Assembly (NCBI GenBank): GCA_045627045.1
Contig: JAZQMY010000033.1
Location: 59,827-123,826, forward strand
Direction of reading: 5' to 3'
DNA from: SIG351 sp045627045
Lineage (GTDB): Bacteria; Bacillota; Clostridia; HGM11327
Length of the DNA: 64,000 nt
A program made the translations under genes and the position numbers. Under the pieces are notes generated by a model. It searched no databases, had not been told where the DNA came from, and saw only the letters and a list, made by a program, of their open reading frames with translations. The stretch's first letter is position 1. Every line of letters begins with the position of its first letter. Below are positions 33,021 to 41,772 of the stretch, piece by piece.

Positions 33021-35399
33021 TTACTCTTCGATTATGTCCTCGGTAAAGTCTTCATTCTGTTCTTCTGACGGAATGGCTTCCTGAGTAGGATCGTCCTCAC
33101 CTTCGGGGTTTTCTGTTTCTTCCGGTTCATCACCGCTGACATCTTCTGAAGGCTCGGGAGTTTCATCGGGGAAGAGCTCCGGTGTAGGCTCGGGAGTAGC
33201 TTCGGGTGTAGGCTCGGGAGTAGGCTCCGGTGTCGGTTCGGGCGTCGGAGCGGGTGTTGTCATGAACAGAACCGTGACTTCACTGCCCGGTGCAAGGAAT
33301 GTACCTGCAATATAATTCTGATCCCAGACGTAGTCGCCTTCGCCCATAACGTTAAGCTTCAGACCTTTCAGGAGCAAAGCTTTGTTTGCCTCGGTGAGTG
33401 TCATTCCGGTTAGGTCAGGCACTCGGACTAGGGACGGGTCAAGCTCTTGCTGAGAAATTGTGATAATGATTCTTGTATTCTTTGAAACAAGTGTATCCGG
33501 CTCGATGCTCTGTGCAGTAACGATATTTCCTGAACCCTGAACTGTAACGTCAAAATGTCTTTCTGAAAGAACAGAGAATGCATCTTCAAGCTCAAGACCG
33601 ATCACATCCGGAGTGTAGATATTCTGGGCAATGGGTTCAGTAGTTTCAACACCAAGGTAGGGAAGTGCTTTTTCAAGGAACTTTCCGACATAAGGTGCGG
33701 CAACAAGGCTGCCGAAGGTGATGCCCTTAGGATTGTCAACTACGAGATATACAGTGATTGCAGGATCGTCCGTAGGTCCGAAAGCGATGAAGGATGAAAT
33801 ATCCTTTGTGGAGATGTTACCGTTTTCATCGTATGTCTGTGATGTACCTGTTTTACCGCCGATCGTGTAGCCCTCAACTTTTGCTGCGCTGCCGCCGCCG
33901 TTTAATACGACCTGATGGAGAGCATCACGCATGATTGCGCTTGTTTCTTCGGAAATAACCTGTGCTTTTATCTCTGTTCCCGTTGTGTAGATAGTTTCTG
34001 CGGACTGTGAACCGTCATCATTCTCGATAGTTCTTGTGATGCTCTTGAGAAGATGCGGCGTTACAAGATAGCCGCCGTTTACTATGGCATTGAATGCGGT
34101 GATCATCTGGATAGGCGTTACTGAAATAGCCTGACCGAAGCACATTGTGATCCAGTCCTGATGAACTGCGGCTTCTTCAGGGATGAGAATACCTCTTTCT
34201 TCACCGGATACATCGATTCCTGTTTTGTCACCGAAGCCGAAAGCACGGATGTATTCGTAAACCTTATCTTTTCCGAGTTTTTCGCCGATATTGATGAATA
34301 CAGGGTTGCAGGAAGTGTTAAGACCTGTCTGTGTCGTCTGCTTACCGTGGCCACCTGTGGTAGGATGCCATGAGCAGTGAATCTTTACACCGTCAATAAC
34401 TTCGTAGCCGTTGCAGTAGAATTCATCATCCATTGAAACAACGCCTTCTTCAAGTGCGGAGGCGAGGATAACTGACTTGAATACAGATCCCGGATCGAAG
34501 TTCATTTCGCAGCACATATTTTTTGAAAGCGCACGCAGTTCGCTCAGGGAGAGCTCTCTGGGAGGCTCATTCGGATCGTATCCCGGGAGCTGGACCATAG
34601 CAAGTATTTCGGCTGTTTTCGGGTTTGTTGCGATGGCGTAAATGCCGTCGGCTGAATATTTTTCAAGACACTGTTCGCAGGCATCCTGAAGATATGACTG
34701 AAGATTTACGTCAAGAGTGAGAACGAGGTTGTTTCCGTTTACGGCTTCAACGTAAATCTCGCTTCCGAGAGGAATTTCCTTACCCGTGTTATCTGACTGA
34801 CGGAGGACCTTGCCGGCTTCACCGATAAGATCCTTGTTATAGTAAAGCTCAATGCCTTCCTGACCGCTGTGACCGTCTGCATCGGCGTACTTCATAACGA
34901 AGCCGAGAACCTGCGAAGCAAGATCGTTGTAAGGATATATTCTTGCAGGCTCATCAATGAGATCAAGTCCCTTGATGCCGAGAGCTTTTATCTGCTCGGC
35001 CTGTTCATCTGTAAGAAGACGCTTGATCCAGACGAGAGCCTGCTTTTTATCACTGATTTTTTTGTATATTTCGTCTGATTCTATGTTGAGGATAGGAGAG
35101 AGGAGCACGGCTACCGAATCCGGGTCTGTGATATCGTTCGGCGTTGCCTGAAGAGAATAACGTGTGACCGATACCGCAAGAGTCAGACCGTTCGTATCAT
35201 AAATAGTACCTCTTTTCGGATAAACACCGATTTCTCTTGTCCATTGCGAAATGGCTTTATCTTTGAGCTCGCTTCCCCATGAAAATTGTATGTAAGCGAG
35301 TCTGGCGGTAATTCCTACAAAAAATATACAGAAAACAACCAGAAGCGTAACGGAACGCTGCTTAATGGTATTCAGATTTGAACTCGGCACTGCCTTCAT
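33021..35399 (-). CDS. Class B penicillin-binding protein with PASTA domains (FtsI/SpoVD type)
   Basis: The 792-aa protein has one N-terminal membrane segment (about residues 16-34), a PBP dimer domain and a transpeptidase domain with S305-x-x-K308, S363-x-N365 and K516-T-G. Two PASTA domains follow (about 596-650 and 658-718). The last 70 residues are a low-complexity tail of Thr-Pro-Glu-Pro repeats turning strongly acidic. It cross-links septal or spore-cortex peptidoglycan with FtsW/SpoVE. FtsI and SpoVD cannot be separated here; only one such gene is in the cluster. Confidence 0.92.
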   Translation of the reverse strand: MKAVPSSNLNTIKQRSVTLLVVFCIFFVGITARLAYIQFSWGSELKDKAISQWTREIGVYPKRGTIYDTNGLTLAVSVTRYSLQATPNDITDPDSVAVLLSPILNIESDEIYKKISDKKQALVWIKRLLTDEQAEQIKALGIKGLDLIDEPARIYPYNDLASQVLGFVMKYADADGHSGQEGIELYYNKDLIGEAGKVLRQSDNTGKEIPLGSEIYVEAVNGNNLVLTLDVNLQSYLQDACEQCLEKYSADGIYAIATNPKTAEILAMVQLPGYDPNEPPRELSLSELRALSKNMCCEMNFDPGSVFKSVILASALEEGVVSMDDEFYCNGYEVIDGVKIHCSWHPTTGGHGKQTTQTGLNTSCNPVFINIGEKLGKDKVYEYIRAFGFGDKTGIDVSGEERGILIPEEAAVHQDWITMCFGQAISVTPIQMITAFNAIVNGGYLVTPHLLKSITRTIENDDGSQSAETIYTTGTEIKAQVISEETSAIMRDALHQVVLNGGGSAAKVEGYTIGGKTGTSQTYDENGNISTKDISSFIAFGPTDDPAITVYLVVDNPKGITFGSLVAAPYVGKFLEKALPYLGVETTEPIAQNIYTPDVIGLELEDAFSVLSERHFDVTVQGSGNIVTAQSIEPDTLVSKNTRIIITISQQELDPSLVRVPDLTGMTLTEANKALLLKGLKLNVMGEGDYVWDQNYIAGTFLAPGSEVTVLFMTTPAPTPEPTPEPTPEPTPEATPEPTPELFPDETPEPSEDVSGDEPEETENPEGEDDPTQEAIPSEEQNEDFTEDIIEE
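33178..33258 (-). repeat. Coding tandem repeat (TPEP units) in the PBP tail
   Basis: About seven imperfect 12-bp units encode Thr-Pro-Glu-Pro after the second PASTA domain. Such a proline-rich stretch is extended and would space an acidic end from the catalytic part. Copy number is likely to vary between strains. Confidence 0.8.
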
Positions 35400-35541
35400 A
35401 TTTATTACTCCTTTTATTAAATAAAAAAGTGAACAGCATATATTATACCATTCACTTTTAACAAAATCAATGACAACTTCATATGCATTCTATATTTATT
35501 CAGTTTGCTGCACATGGAGAACCTTCAACGGCGTTTTTTTA

Positions 35542-35976
35542 TCACTTGAGATCTACTACCTGACCGTTGGCTGCTTCATGCATTCCGTATTGCGCCGCAC
35601 GTTCCCTTATCATAGCGATATCTATTGATCCGTTGTATTCTGCGTAGAGAGAATCACGCTCTGCGTAAAGATGTTCGATCTTGCTGGAGAGCTCTGTGAT
35701 CTGATTCTTCTGCTTCTGAATGGATACTTCTCTTGTAAGAAGGAAAAAAGCGCCTATGGCAAGAACTGCTATTCCGGCAAGCGTAAGAGCAGTTGAAATG
35801 AAGTATACAGGGCGTTTCTGCTCCGGCTTTGGGGCGCGCTTAGGCTTTTGCTCCGGTTCGGGAGTGATTTCAGGCTTCTTCTCCGGCTGGTCTATTTTAG
35901 GAGCGGCACTTCCCGGGATGTATTCGTTTTTAGGCTCTTCTTTTATGTTAAGCATTCTCATCAATTCTTCATCCAT
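35542..35976 (-). CDS. ftsL: FtsL-like cell division protein
   Basis: The 144-aa protein has a Pro/Glu/Lys-rich cytoplasmic N-terminus (about 1-52), one membrane segment (about 53-75) and an extracellular coiled coil (about 78-115, QKNQITELSSKIEHLYAERDSL). It ends in the FtsL-type IRERAAQYGMHEA. FtsL proteins are poorly conserved; the call rests on layout and on the position between rsmH and the PBP. It would recruit FtsW and the PBP to the septum. Confidence 0.85.
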   Translation of the reverse strand: MDEELMRMLNIKEEPKNEYIPGSAAPKIDQPEKKPEITPEPEQKPKRAPKPEQKRPVYFISTALTLAGIAVLAIGAFFLLTREVSIQKQKNQITELSSKIEHLYAERDSLYAEYNGSIDIAMIRERAAQYGMHEAANGQVVDLK

Positions 35977-36017
35977 GGTATTTTTCCTTTCTGATTGTAT
36001 CTGTCAATATATTAATT

Positions 36018-36971
36018 TCAATTGAATCTCTTTTTGGGTTTGTATTCGAGCTTTTCGCAAATCCGGAGCTCTGCACTTCTTGATCTCGGATTGTCCTCAA
36101 GCTCTTCTTCGGAAGCCGTGACAGGCTTTTTGGTTATCATCCTGACCTCGCTGACCTTGTCGCAGGTGCAGATTATTGACTGCTTCGGACAAATGCAGTC
36201 AAGCTCGAGATATTTCATAGTTGTTTTAACGGCTCTAGCTTCAAGCGAATGAAATGAAATGATTGCAAGTCTTCCACCGACATTCAGCAGGGAAACTGCA
36301 TCCTTTATTGTGTTTTCGATCGGCTCAAGCTCGTTGTTAACGAAAATTCTGATTGCCTGATATGTTCGCTTTGACGGGTGAGGACCCTCTCTGCGGAATT
36401 TGGCGGGAATTGCTTCCTCAATCACTTTATTCAACTCAAATGTCGTTTCGATAGGTCTGTTGTTCACGATGAACTGAGCTATTCTTTTTGCAAACCTTTC
36501 TTCGCCGTAGTCGGTAATGATTTTTGCAAGCTCGGCTTCGGACATATAGTTTACAACTTCGTATGCCGAAAGCTCCTGCGACGCATCCATTCTCATATCG
36601 AGTCTGCAATCGTGCATATATGAGAATCCACGTTCCGCATTGTCGAGCTGATAAGAGGAGACACCGAGGTCGAGGAGTATTGCATCAACTTTGTTTATGC
36701 CAAGTTCCGCGCAGACCTTCTTCATCTCGCAATAGTTTGATTTTACGGGGATGAAAGCAGGATTGCCGTCAAATTTCTTTTTGCAGACATCAAGTGCATC
36801 CTGATCTCTGTCGATGCCGATGAGCCTTCCTGTCGGTCCGATTATTTCGAGTATTTTTGATGAGTGACCGCCTCCGCCCAGAGTTCCGTCTATAACAGTC
36901 ATACCCTCCTTGAGATTAAGGCCTTCTATGACTTCATTGAAAAGAACCGGCTTGTGTGAAAATTCAAACAT
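36018..36971 (-). CDS. rsmH: 16S rRNA (cytosine-1402-N4)-methyltransferase RsmH
   Basis: The 317-aa protein has HKPVLFNEVIEGL at the start, the SAM motif DGTLGGGGHS, DLGVSSYQLD, and a C-terminal region with SRSAELRICEK. It methylates C1402 in the ribosomal P site. It is the second gene of the dcw operon, 15 bases after mraZ. Confidence 0.96.
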   Translation of the reverse strand: MFEFSHKPVLFNEVIEGLNLKEGMTVIDGTLGGGGHSSKILEIIGPTGRLIGIDRDQDALDVCKKKFDGNPAFIPVKSNYCEMKKVCAELGINKVDAILLDLGVSSYQLDNAERGFSYMHDCRLDMRMDASQELSAYEVVNYMSEAELAKIITDYGEERFAKRIAQFIVNNRPIETTFELNKVIEEAIPAKFRREGPHPSKRTYQAIRIFVNNELEPIENTIKDAVSLLNVGGRLAIISFHSLEARAVKTTMKYLELDCICPKQSIICTCDKVSEVRMITKKPVTASEEELEDNPRSRSAELRICEKLEYKPKKRFN

Positions 36972-36986
36972 TTTTTGTCCTTTCCG

Positions 36987-37421
36987 TTATACGCCGTAGC
37001 CTGCCATGGCGGTAAGCATATTGCTCTTTCTTTCTTCGGTTCTGCCGGAGATATAATTGTTGTATTCTTCCATACCCCAAAGCTCAAGCTTGTCCGAAAC
37101 ACCGATAACTGCAACGTCCTTCTGGATATTGGCGAAGCTGATAAGATACTGGGGGAGAACTATTCTGCCCATTTTGTCAAGCTCGCAGGCTGTGGCATTT
37201 CCGAAGAATGTTCTGCGGAATTCACGCGATTCAAATGAAGTCTCCGGAACAGACATGACCTTCTCGGCAAGATGCTCAAAGTTCTCTTTTGATATAAGGA
37301 AAAGGTTTCTGTCATAGCCTACGGTAACGTACAGAGTATCGCCCATTTCCTGACGGAACTGCTGCGGGATGATTATTCTGTTTTTGTTGTCCATCGAATG
37401 ATATGATGTACCGCAAAGCAT
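36987..37421 (-). CDS. mraZ: Transcriptional regulator MraZ
   Basis: The ATG at 37421 gives the normal 144-aa protein with two AbrB-like halves, each with its signature (DNKNRIIIPQQFR and DKMGRIVLPQYL). MraZ forms ring oligomers and represses its own operon by binding short direct repeats in the promoter. Three 10-bp repeats are present at 37461-37490. It is the first gene of the dcw cluster. Confidence 0.95.
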   Translation of the reverse strand: MLCGTSYHSMDNKNRIIIPQQFRQEMGDTLYVTVGYDRNLFLISKENFEHLAEKVMSVPETSFESREFRRTFFGNATACELDKMGRIVLPQYLISFANIQKDVAVIGVSDKLELWGMEEYNNYISGRTEERKSNMLTAMAGYGV

Positions 37422-37455
37422 ACCTTTGGTTCTCCTTATACTATTATTTATGTAT

Positions 37456-37484
37456 ATTATACCACCACTTGCTACCACTTGCAA
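37456..37484 (-). promoter_or_regulatory. Promoter of the dcw (mra) operon
   Basis: On the minus strand TTGCAA (37479-37484), 17 bp and TATAAT (37456-37461). The spacer and the -35 box are made of the MraZ-type repeats. Confidence 0.75.
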
Positions 37485-37490
37485 GCACTT
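37461..37490 (-). promoter_or_regulatory. Three 10-bp MraZ-box-like direct repeats
   Basis: Read on the minus strand, AAGTGCTTGC, AAGTGGTAGC and AAGTGGTGGT follow each other without gaps. A further GTGGTG lies about 30 bp upstream (37514-37521 region). The 10-bp period places all boxes on one DNA face, as known for MraZ sites. Confidence 0.65.
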
Positions 37491-37580
37491 TTTGATTAAA
37501 AATTGGTATAATTCACCACTTTTTCCCCTAATTCATAAATTATTTACATTTTGACGGATATTATTGGATAAAAAAGAAAA

Positions 37581-37637
37581 ATGCCGAAAAACAAAAATGC
37601 GTTCCGGCATAATAAAACCGCAGGGGTATCCCTGCGG
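37581..37637 (-). terminator. Terminator of the amidohydrolase gene
   Basis: An 8-bp stem CCGCAGGG/CCCTGCGG (37618-37637) is followed on the minus strand by TTTTATT. A second weaker hairpin (ATGCCG...CGGCAT, 37581-37610) lies beyond it. Confidence 0.75.
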
Positions 37638-37652
37638 CGTTTTCCGATATAA

Positions 37653-38447
37653 TTAACGGCAGAGGAGATTTTCTGCCGTTTTGTGGAATATCAGCTCTTT
37701 TTCTTCATCCGAGATATTAAGAGAGCTTATCTGCTTTATGGAATCTTTCGGGCGCTGCCACGGCATATCGCTTCCGAGAAGGATCCTGTCTGCACCGTGC
37801 TTCATGATTACGGCTTCAAGAAGACTGTTTTCAATTCTTCCGGCAAGAAAAGCCGTATCAAGCCATACGTTTCTTATTCCGGCAAGGTATTCAAGTGATT
37901 CTTCAAAAATGTTCATTCCTCCAAGATGCGCAAGAACAAGCTTCAGCTTGGGGAAGCGCTTTGCCGTTTTTGCGGAGGCCTGCGGTCTGCAATGGATCAG
38001 CTCGGGGGACAGCGGGTCAAACCCTGCGTGAAGCACGATAATGATGCCTTGCTCCTCGCAGAAGGAATAGATTTTGTCGAGCTTTTCGTCATCAACGAAA
38101 AAGCCCTGATAGTCGGGATGAAGTTTTATTCCTTTAATCCCATGATATTTCAGGCGGATAAGCTCTTCCTGCCAATCGGTGCTTTCGGGATGAATGCTTC
38201 CGAAGCAGATAAAACCATCTGAATTCAGTGCGATCGAAATATCGTTTATTGTATGTTGCTGAGAAGGCTTAGTTGCAATGGGGAGCATTACGGCTTTTGT
38301 GATTCCGTCCTCGGCAAGGACTTTTTGAAGCCCCTTTACCGTTCCGTCGGAATACGGAGTAAAATGGCTCACTGCGGAAAGCTTCTCTATTGCTCTTGCG
38401 GCTATGCTGTCCGCAAAAGCGTGAGTATGAAAATCAATATAAGTCAT
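37653..38447 (-). CDS. Amidohydrolase family protein (metal-dependent TIM barrel)
   Basis: The 264-aa protein starts with YIDFHTHAF (HxH metal ligands). It has GIKLHPDYQG, VLHAGFD, LVLAHLGG and ILLGSDMPW, the order seen in the PF04909 amidohydrolase_2 family, which contains decarboxylases and hydrolases. The substrate is unknown. The ATG at 38447 has only a distant GAGAGG, which lies inside the terminator hairpin of the upstream nifU gene. Expression may therefore need read-through. Confidence 0.82.
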   Translation of the reverse strand: MTYIDFHTHAFADSIAARAIEKLSAVSHFTPYSDGTVKGLQKVLAEDGITKAVMLPIATKPSQQHTINDISIALNSDGFICFGSIHPESTDWQEELIRLKYHGIKGIKLHPDYQGFFVDDEKLDKIYSFCEEQGIIIVLHAGFDPLSPELIHCRPQASAKTAKRFPKLKLVLAHLGGMNIFEESLEYLAGIRNVWLDTAFLAGRIENSLLEAVIMKHGADRILLGSDMPWQRPKDSIKQISSLNISDEEKELIFHKTAENLLCR

Positions 38448-38453
38448 GATTAT

Positions 38454-38481
38454 AAAAAAGCCTCTCATTCTTAAGAGAGGC
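38454..38481 (-). terminator. Terminator of the nifS-nifU operon
   Basis: A 7-bp stem GCCTCTC/GAGAGGC (38460-38481) with six T residues on the minus strand. The T run ends only a few bases before the start codon of the amidohydrolase gene. Confidence 0.85.
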
Positions 38482-38493
38482 TTGGTGAGTGCT

Positions 38494-38940
38494 TTACTTT
38501 TCGCCGTGAGCAGAGCAGCTGTCGCAGGAAGTCTCAACAACTCCGCAGAGCTTGTTGGCTTCTTCTTCGGACATACCCTGGCGCATATAGTAATCGGAAA
38601 GTGCTTTTCTGATGGCTTCTTCTGCAAGAACTGAGCAGTGGATCTTCTGCGGAGGAAGTCCGCCGAGAACATCGATTACTTCCTTGTTTGAAAGCTGGAG
38701 AGCCTGCTCTATCGTTCTGCCCTTGATGAGCTCTGTTGATACGCTGCTTGTTGCGATAGCGGCACAGCAACCGAATGTTTTGAATTTTGCATCAACTACT
38801 ATATCATTCTCAATTCTGAGATACATTTTCATGATATCGCCGCAAACAGGATTACCAACCTGTCCGATGCCGTTTGCGTTTTCAAGCTCGCCAACGTTGC
38901 GGGGGTTATTGAAATGGTCAAGAACTTTTTCTGTGTACAT
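38494..38940 (-). CDS. nifU: Fe-S cluster assembly scaffold NifU/IscU
   Basis: The 148-aa protein has the three scaffold cysteines in GNPVCGD, FGCCAA and HCSVLAEEA. It also has an added Cys-rich C-terminal tail (CGVVETSCDSCSAHGEK) typical of clostridial members. It builds [2Fe-2S]/[4Fe-4S] clusters with sulfur from the cysteine desulfurase encoded 21 bases upstream. Confidence 0.95.
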   Translation of the reverse strand: MYTEKVLDHFNNPRNVGELENANGIGQVGNPVCGDIMKMYLRIENDIVVDAKFKTFGCCAAIATSSVSTELIKGRTIEQALQLSNKEVIDVLGGLPPQKIHCSVLAEEAIRKALSDYYMRQGMSEEEANKLCGVVETSCDSCSAHGEK

Positions 38941-38961
38941 TGTTTGTAATTTCCTTTCTTA

Positions 38962-40152
38962 TCAGATGTTGTATTTGCCGTTGAGGAAGTCCTCGTAGAG
39001 AGGAGACATACTGCGGAGTCTTGAAACGATCTGTTCAAGGCTGTCAAGCAGGTAATCAATATCTTCCTTTGTGTTGTCTGTACCGATTGAAATACGGAGT
39101 GAGCCGTGAGCTACTTCAACAGGTACGCCTATTGCGAGAAGAACGTGAGATGGGTCGAGTGAACCTGATGTGCATGCACTTCCGCTTGATGCGCAGATGC
39201 CCTTCATATCAAGCATGAAGAGGAGAGACTCGCCTTCAATGAATTTGAAGGATACGTTGACTGTGCCGGGGAGACAACATTCAGTATTTGAATTTTTCCT
39301 GATATATGGGATACGCTTGTCAATATTATCCATGAGATAGTTTCGAAGAGAAGAAACGTAAGCCATATTTTTTTCGAGATTTTCAGTTGCAAGCTCGATT
39401 GCTTTGCCCATACCGACTATTCCGGGAACGTTTTCTGTGCCTGCGCGCTTGCTTCTTTCCTGATGGCCGCCTGCAATGAGCTTCTCGAAGATAACGCCTG
39501 TTCTGACGTACATTGCGCCGATGCCCTTAGGACCTTCAAACTTATGAGCAGACATTGAAAGCATATCGATGTTCATTGCTTTGACATCTATCGGAACATG
39601 ACCGACTGCCTGAACTGCATCTGTATGGAAGAGAATCTTGTGCTCCTTTGCAATGGCACCGATTTCGGCGATAGGCTGGATTGTACCTATCTCGTTGTTT
39701 GCAAACATGATGGAGATGAGGATAGTCTCGGGACGGATCGCATTCTTGAGGTCTTCGAGGCTGATCTGACCCTTTGAATCAACGGGGAGATAAGTAACTG
39801 AAAAGCCTTCTTTTTCAAGCTGTCTGCATGTTTCGAGAACAGCAGGATGCTCTATCTTTGATGTGATTATATGATTGCCCTTTGATTTTTTTGCGTATGC
39901 AACGCCTTTTATAACAGTATTGTCGCTTTCTGAACCGCCTGCCGTAAAGTAGATTTCCTTTTCCTTGGCATTTATGGATTTAGCAACCTGACTTCTTGCT
40001 GTTTCAACAGCTTCTCTTGATGTTCTGCCGATACTGTAAACTGATGATGCATTACCGTAGTTTTCTGTAAGATACGGCATCATTGCATCCAAAGCCTCTG
40101 ATGAGAGCTTTGTAGTTGCGGCATGATCGAAATATATTACTTTTTCAGGCAT
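38962..40152 (-). CDS. nifS: Cysteine desulfurase NifS/IscS
   Basis: The 396-aa PLP enzyme has YFDHAATTKL at the N-terminus, the PLP lysine in MSAHKFEGPKG and the catalytic cysteine in SGSACTSGSLDPSHVL. It removes sulfur from cysteine as persulfide and passes it to NifU. No iscR-like gene precedes it. It is the first gene of a two-gene operon with its own promoter. Confidence 0.96.
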   Translation of the reverse strand: MPEKVIYFDHAATTKLSSEALDAMMPYLTENYGNASSVYSIGRTSREAVETARSQVAKSINAKEKEIYFTAGGSESDNTVIKGVAYAKKSKGNHIITSKIEHPAVLETCRQLEKEGFSVTYLPVDSKGQISLEDLKNAIRPETILISIMFANNEIGTIQPIAEIGAIAKEHKILFHTDAVQAVGHVPIDVKAMNIDMLSMSAHKFEGPKGIGAMYVRTGVIFEKLIAGGHQERSKRAGTENVPGIVGMGKAIELATENLEKNMAYVSSLRNYLMDNIDKRIPYIRKNSNTECCLPGTVNVSFKFIEGESLLFMLDMKGICASSGSACTSGSLDPSHVLLAIGVPVEVAHGSLRISIGTDNTKEDIDYLLDSLEQIVSRLRSMSPLYEDFLNGKYNI

Positions 40153-40232
40153 TTTATAAAACCCTTTCTTTATATAAACTTTTCTGATTGCGTTATTGCG
40201 GGGTAAGTCTTTGCTAACTCACACCACACTAT

Positions 40233-40261
40233 ATTATATCATAAAACTGTAATAAAATCAA
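40233..40261 (-). promoter_or_regulatory. Promoter of nifS-nifU
   Basis: On the minus strand TTGATT (40256-40261), 17 bp and TATAAT (40233-40238). The roughly 80-base leader to nifS shows no clear regulator site. Confidence 0.65.
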
Positions 40262-40305
40262 TATCAAACGGAAAAAATAATCAAATTCTGCCGAATATAA
40301 TTGAC

Positions 40306-40338
40306 AAAGTGCGCTCATCACAGCCGACGGCGCACTTT
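40306..40338 (-). terminator. Hairpin after the SGNH gene, weak terminator
   Basis: A perfect 9-bp stem AAAGTGCGC/GCGCACTTT with a 15-base loop lies about 50 bases past the stop codon of the SGNH gene. The following T run is poor, so it may act as a 3'-end stabiliser. Confidence 0.45.
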
Positions 40339-40390
40339 GAGGATTTTATAGCTTTGAATTTACAAAAATGAAGCCCGGATAGCTCTTTTA

Positions 40391-41518
40391 TCAGGCATAG
40401 AAGTCCGAATCAATGGTACGGAGCATTGTTTCTGCGTAAACACGTGCGAAAAAGTCATTCGGGTGGTTGATATTGTTTCCCGTATAATCAACAAAACGCT
40501 TTTTTTCAAGCACAGAAAGGCTCATTGAGCCCATCGGCACAACCGCACATGGAACGCCCTTCGGAAGATAGTCGTTCCTGAAGCCGTTGATGAGATACTT
40601 TTCCTGTTCCTCCTGATGACAGTGAGGGCCGTTGTTGGTTTCGTTGTTCGGAACCATTGTGGCTATGGCAAGGAAAGCTGTATCGGGTGCGGCATCAAGA
40701 ACTTTATCGTATATCGCTCTTCCATTTTCGTATGTTCCTGTTGGCGGTGCCTGATCGTTCATGCCGAGAGCGGGAATGAAGAGGTCACAGCCATATTCGC
40801 GGATGAATGGAAGAGCAGAATATTCAAAGTTTTCTGTTGCGCTTTTGGTTGTCCAGCCGCATACGGAAGGATTAATGTAGGTGAGTGTGGGAATTCTTTC
40901 AGGATGATATGTATCGGGGACGTGGCAGGTATACGGCAGATTGTCGGTCGGAATGTATCTGACATTATATCCGTATTTATCAGCGAGTTGTTCAACGAAA
41001 AGCATCGGATATGTGTGTTGATACGGAGGTCTCTTGAGCGCAAAGCTTGAATTTGCACCGTATGTAATGCTGTCACCGTAGAAAATAACTGTTACGTCCT
41101 CGCCGTTTGAAAGCTTATTGAGAAGCTTTGTGAAAATATGCTGATTACCTTCCGGCAAAAAGCCGTTCCACGGTTCACTGTGAGTATAAGTGATGCAGGT
41201 CTGCCACTTAGTCATGGCATCATCCTCACCCCAGTAGGTATGGACCTCTTTGCCGTTGTGGATGGTGGTGATGTAGTTGCCCTTGTAGGCATTGAAGTAT
41301 ATTTCATCAGGAATAAACGGAATTCTGCTGTCCTTTGTGCGAACGAGCTTTTTGTCCTTCAGATCAAAATCGGTTCCGCGCTCGTAAGTAATACTTCTGT
41401 CGTATGATGTGACAGACAGAATTTCATCCGCAGGGAACAGGAGAGCTTTTTCACTTTCCCATTCATTGAAAAAGACAGTTTCGTTTTCGGAAAGTGTGCC
41501 ATTGAAAATTGATTTCAT
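40391..41518 (-). CDS. SGNH/GDSL hydrolase, probable carbohydrate esterase (different subfamily)
   Basis: The 375-aa protein has an N-terminal beta-rich region (about 1-135) and an SGNH domain with the catalytic serine in YGDSITYGANSS, the GMND block III motif and the His in NHPNDFF. It is not a close copy of the pair at 14-16 kb. There is no signal peptide. A role in deacylating sugars is likely, given the sugar operon just upstream, but its own promoter makes it a separate unit. Confidence 0.85.
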   Translation of the reverse strand: MKSIFNGTLSENETVFFNEWESEKALLFPADEILSVTSYDRSITYERGTDFDLKDKKLVRTKDSRIPFIPDEIYFNAYKGNYITTIHNGKEVHTYWGEDDAMTKWQTCITYTHSEPWNGFLPEGNQHIFTKLLNKLSNGEDVTVIFYGDSITYGANSSFALKRPPYQHTYPMLFVEQLADKYGYNVRYIPTDNLPYTCHVPDTYHPERIPTLTYINPSVCGWTTKSATENFEYSALPFIREYGCDLFIPALGMNDQAPPTGTYENGRAIYDKVLDAAPDTAFLAIATMVPNNETNNGPHCHQEEQEKYLINGFRNDYLPKGVPCAVVPMGSMSLSVLEKKRFVDYTGNNINHPNDFFARVYAETMLRTIDSDFYA

Positions 41519-41634
41519 ATTATAGTTTTTCCTTTCGTTGTCATAATGATGCAGGAATGTGTTGCTGAAGCATTTGCCGGCTGCATCGGAAATGAAGTCC
41601 CGAAGAGATGACCCGGAGATTCATTTCATTTATG

Positions 41635-41663
41635 ATTATATCATACTTTATGTTAAATATCAA
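41635..41663 (-). promoter_or_regulatory. Promoter of the SGNH hydrolase gene at 40391
   Basis: On the minus strand TTGATA (41658-41663), 17 bp and TATAAT (41635-41640). Confidence 0.7.
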
Positions 41664-41721
41664 ATGTTTTTCGGAAGATATCTGATAATACGGCATTCAA
41701 AAAAGTGATGCTTTATTATTA

Positions 41722-41756
41722 TAAAAGAAAAACGCAGACACACAAGGTGCCTGCGT
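41722..41756 (-). terminator. Terminator of the sugar operon
   Basis: The stem ACGCAG/CTGCGT (41732-41756) is followed on the minus strand by TTTTCTTTT. It ends the run of seven genes from 48604. Confidence 0.75.
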
Positions 41757-41772
41757 ATCTTAAACGATATTA

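Noticed and set aside
33178..33258. Short regular repeats that could suggest a CRISPR or other array.
   Set aside because: The 12-bp units are in frame, contiguous without spacers, and encode the TPEP tail of the penicillin-binding protein.
40153..40390. Search for an IscR gene or IscR box in front of nifS.
   Set aside because: No open frame of suitable size and no clear box was found; only a promoter and a hairpin.
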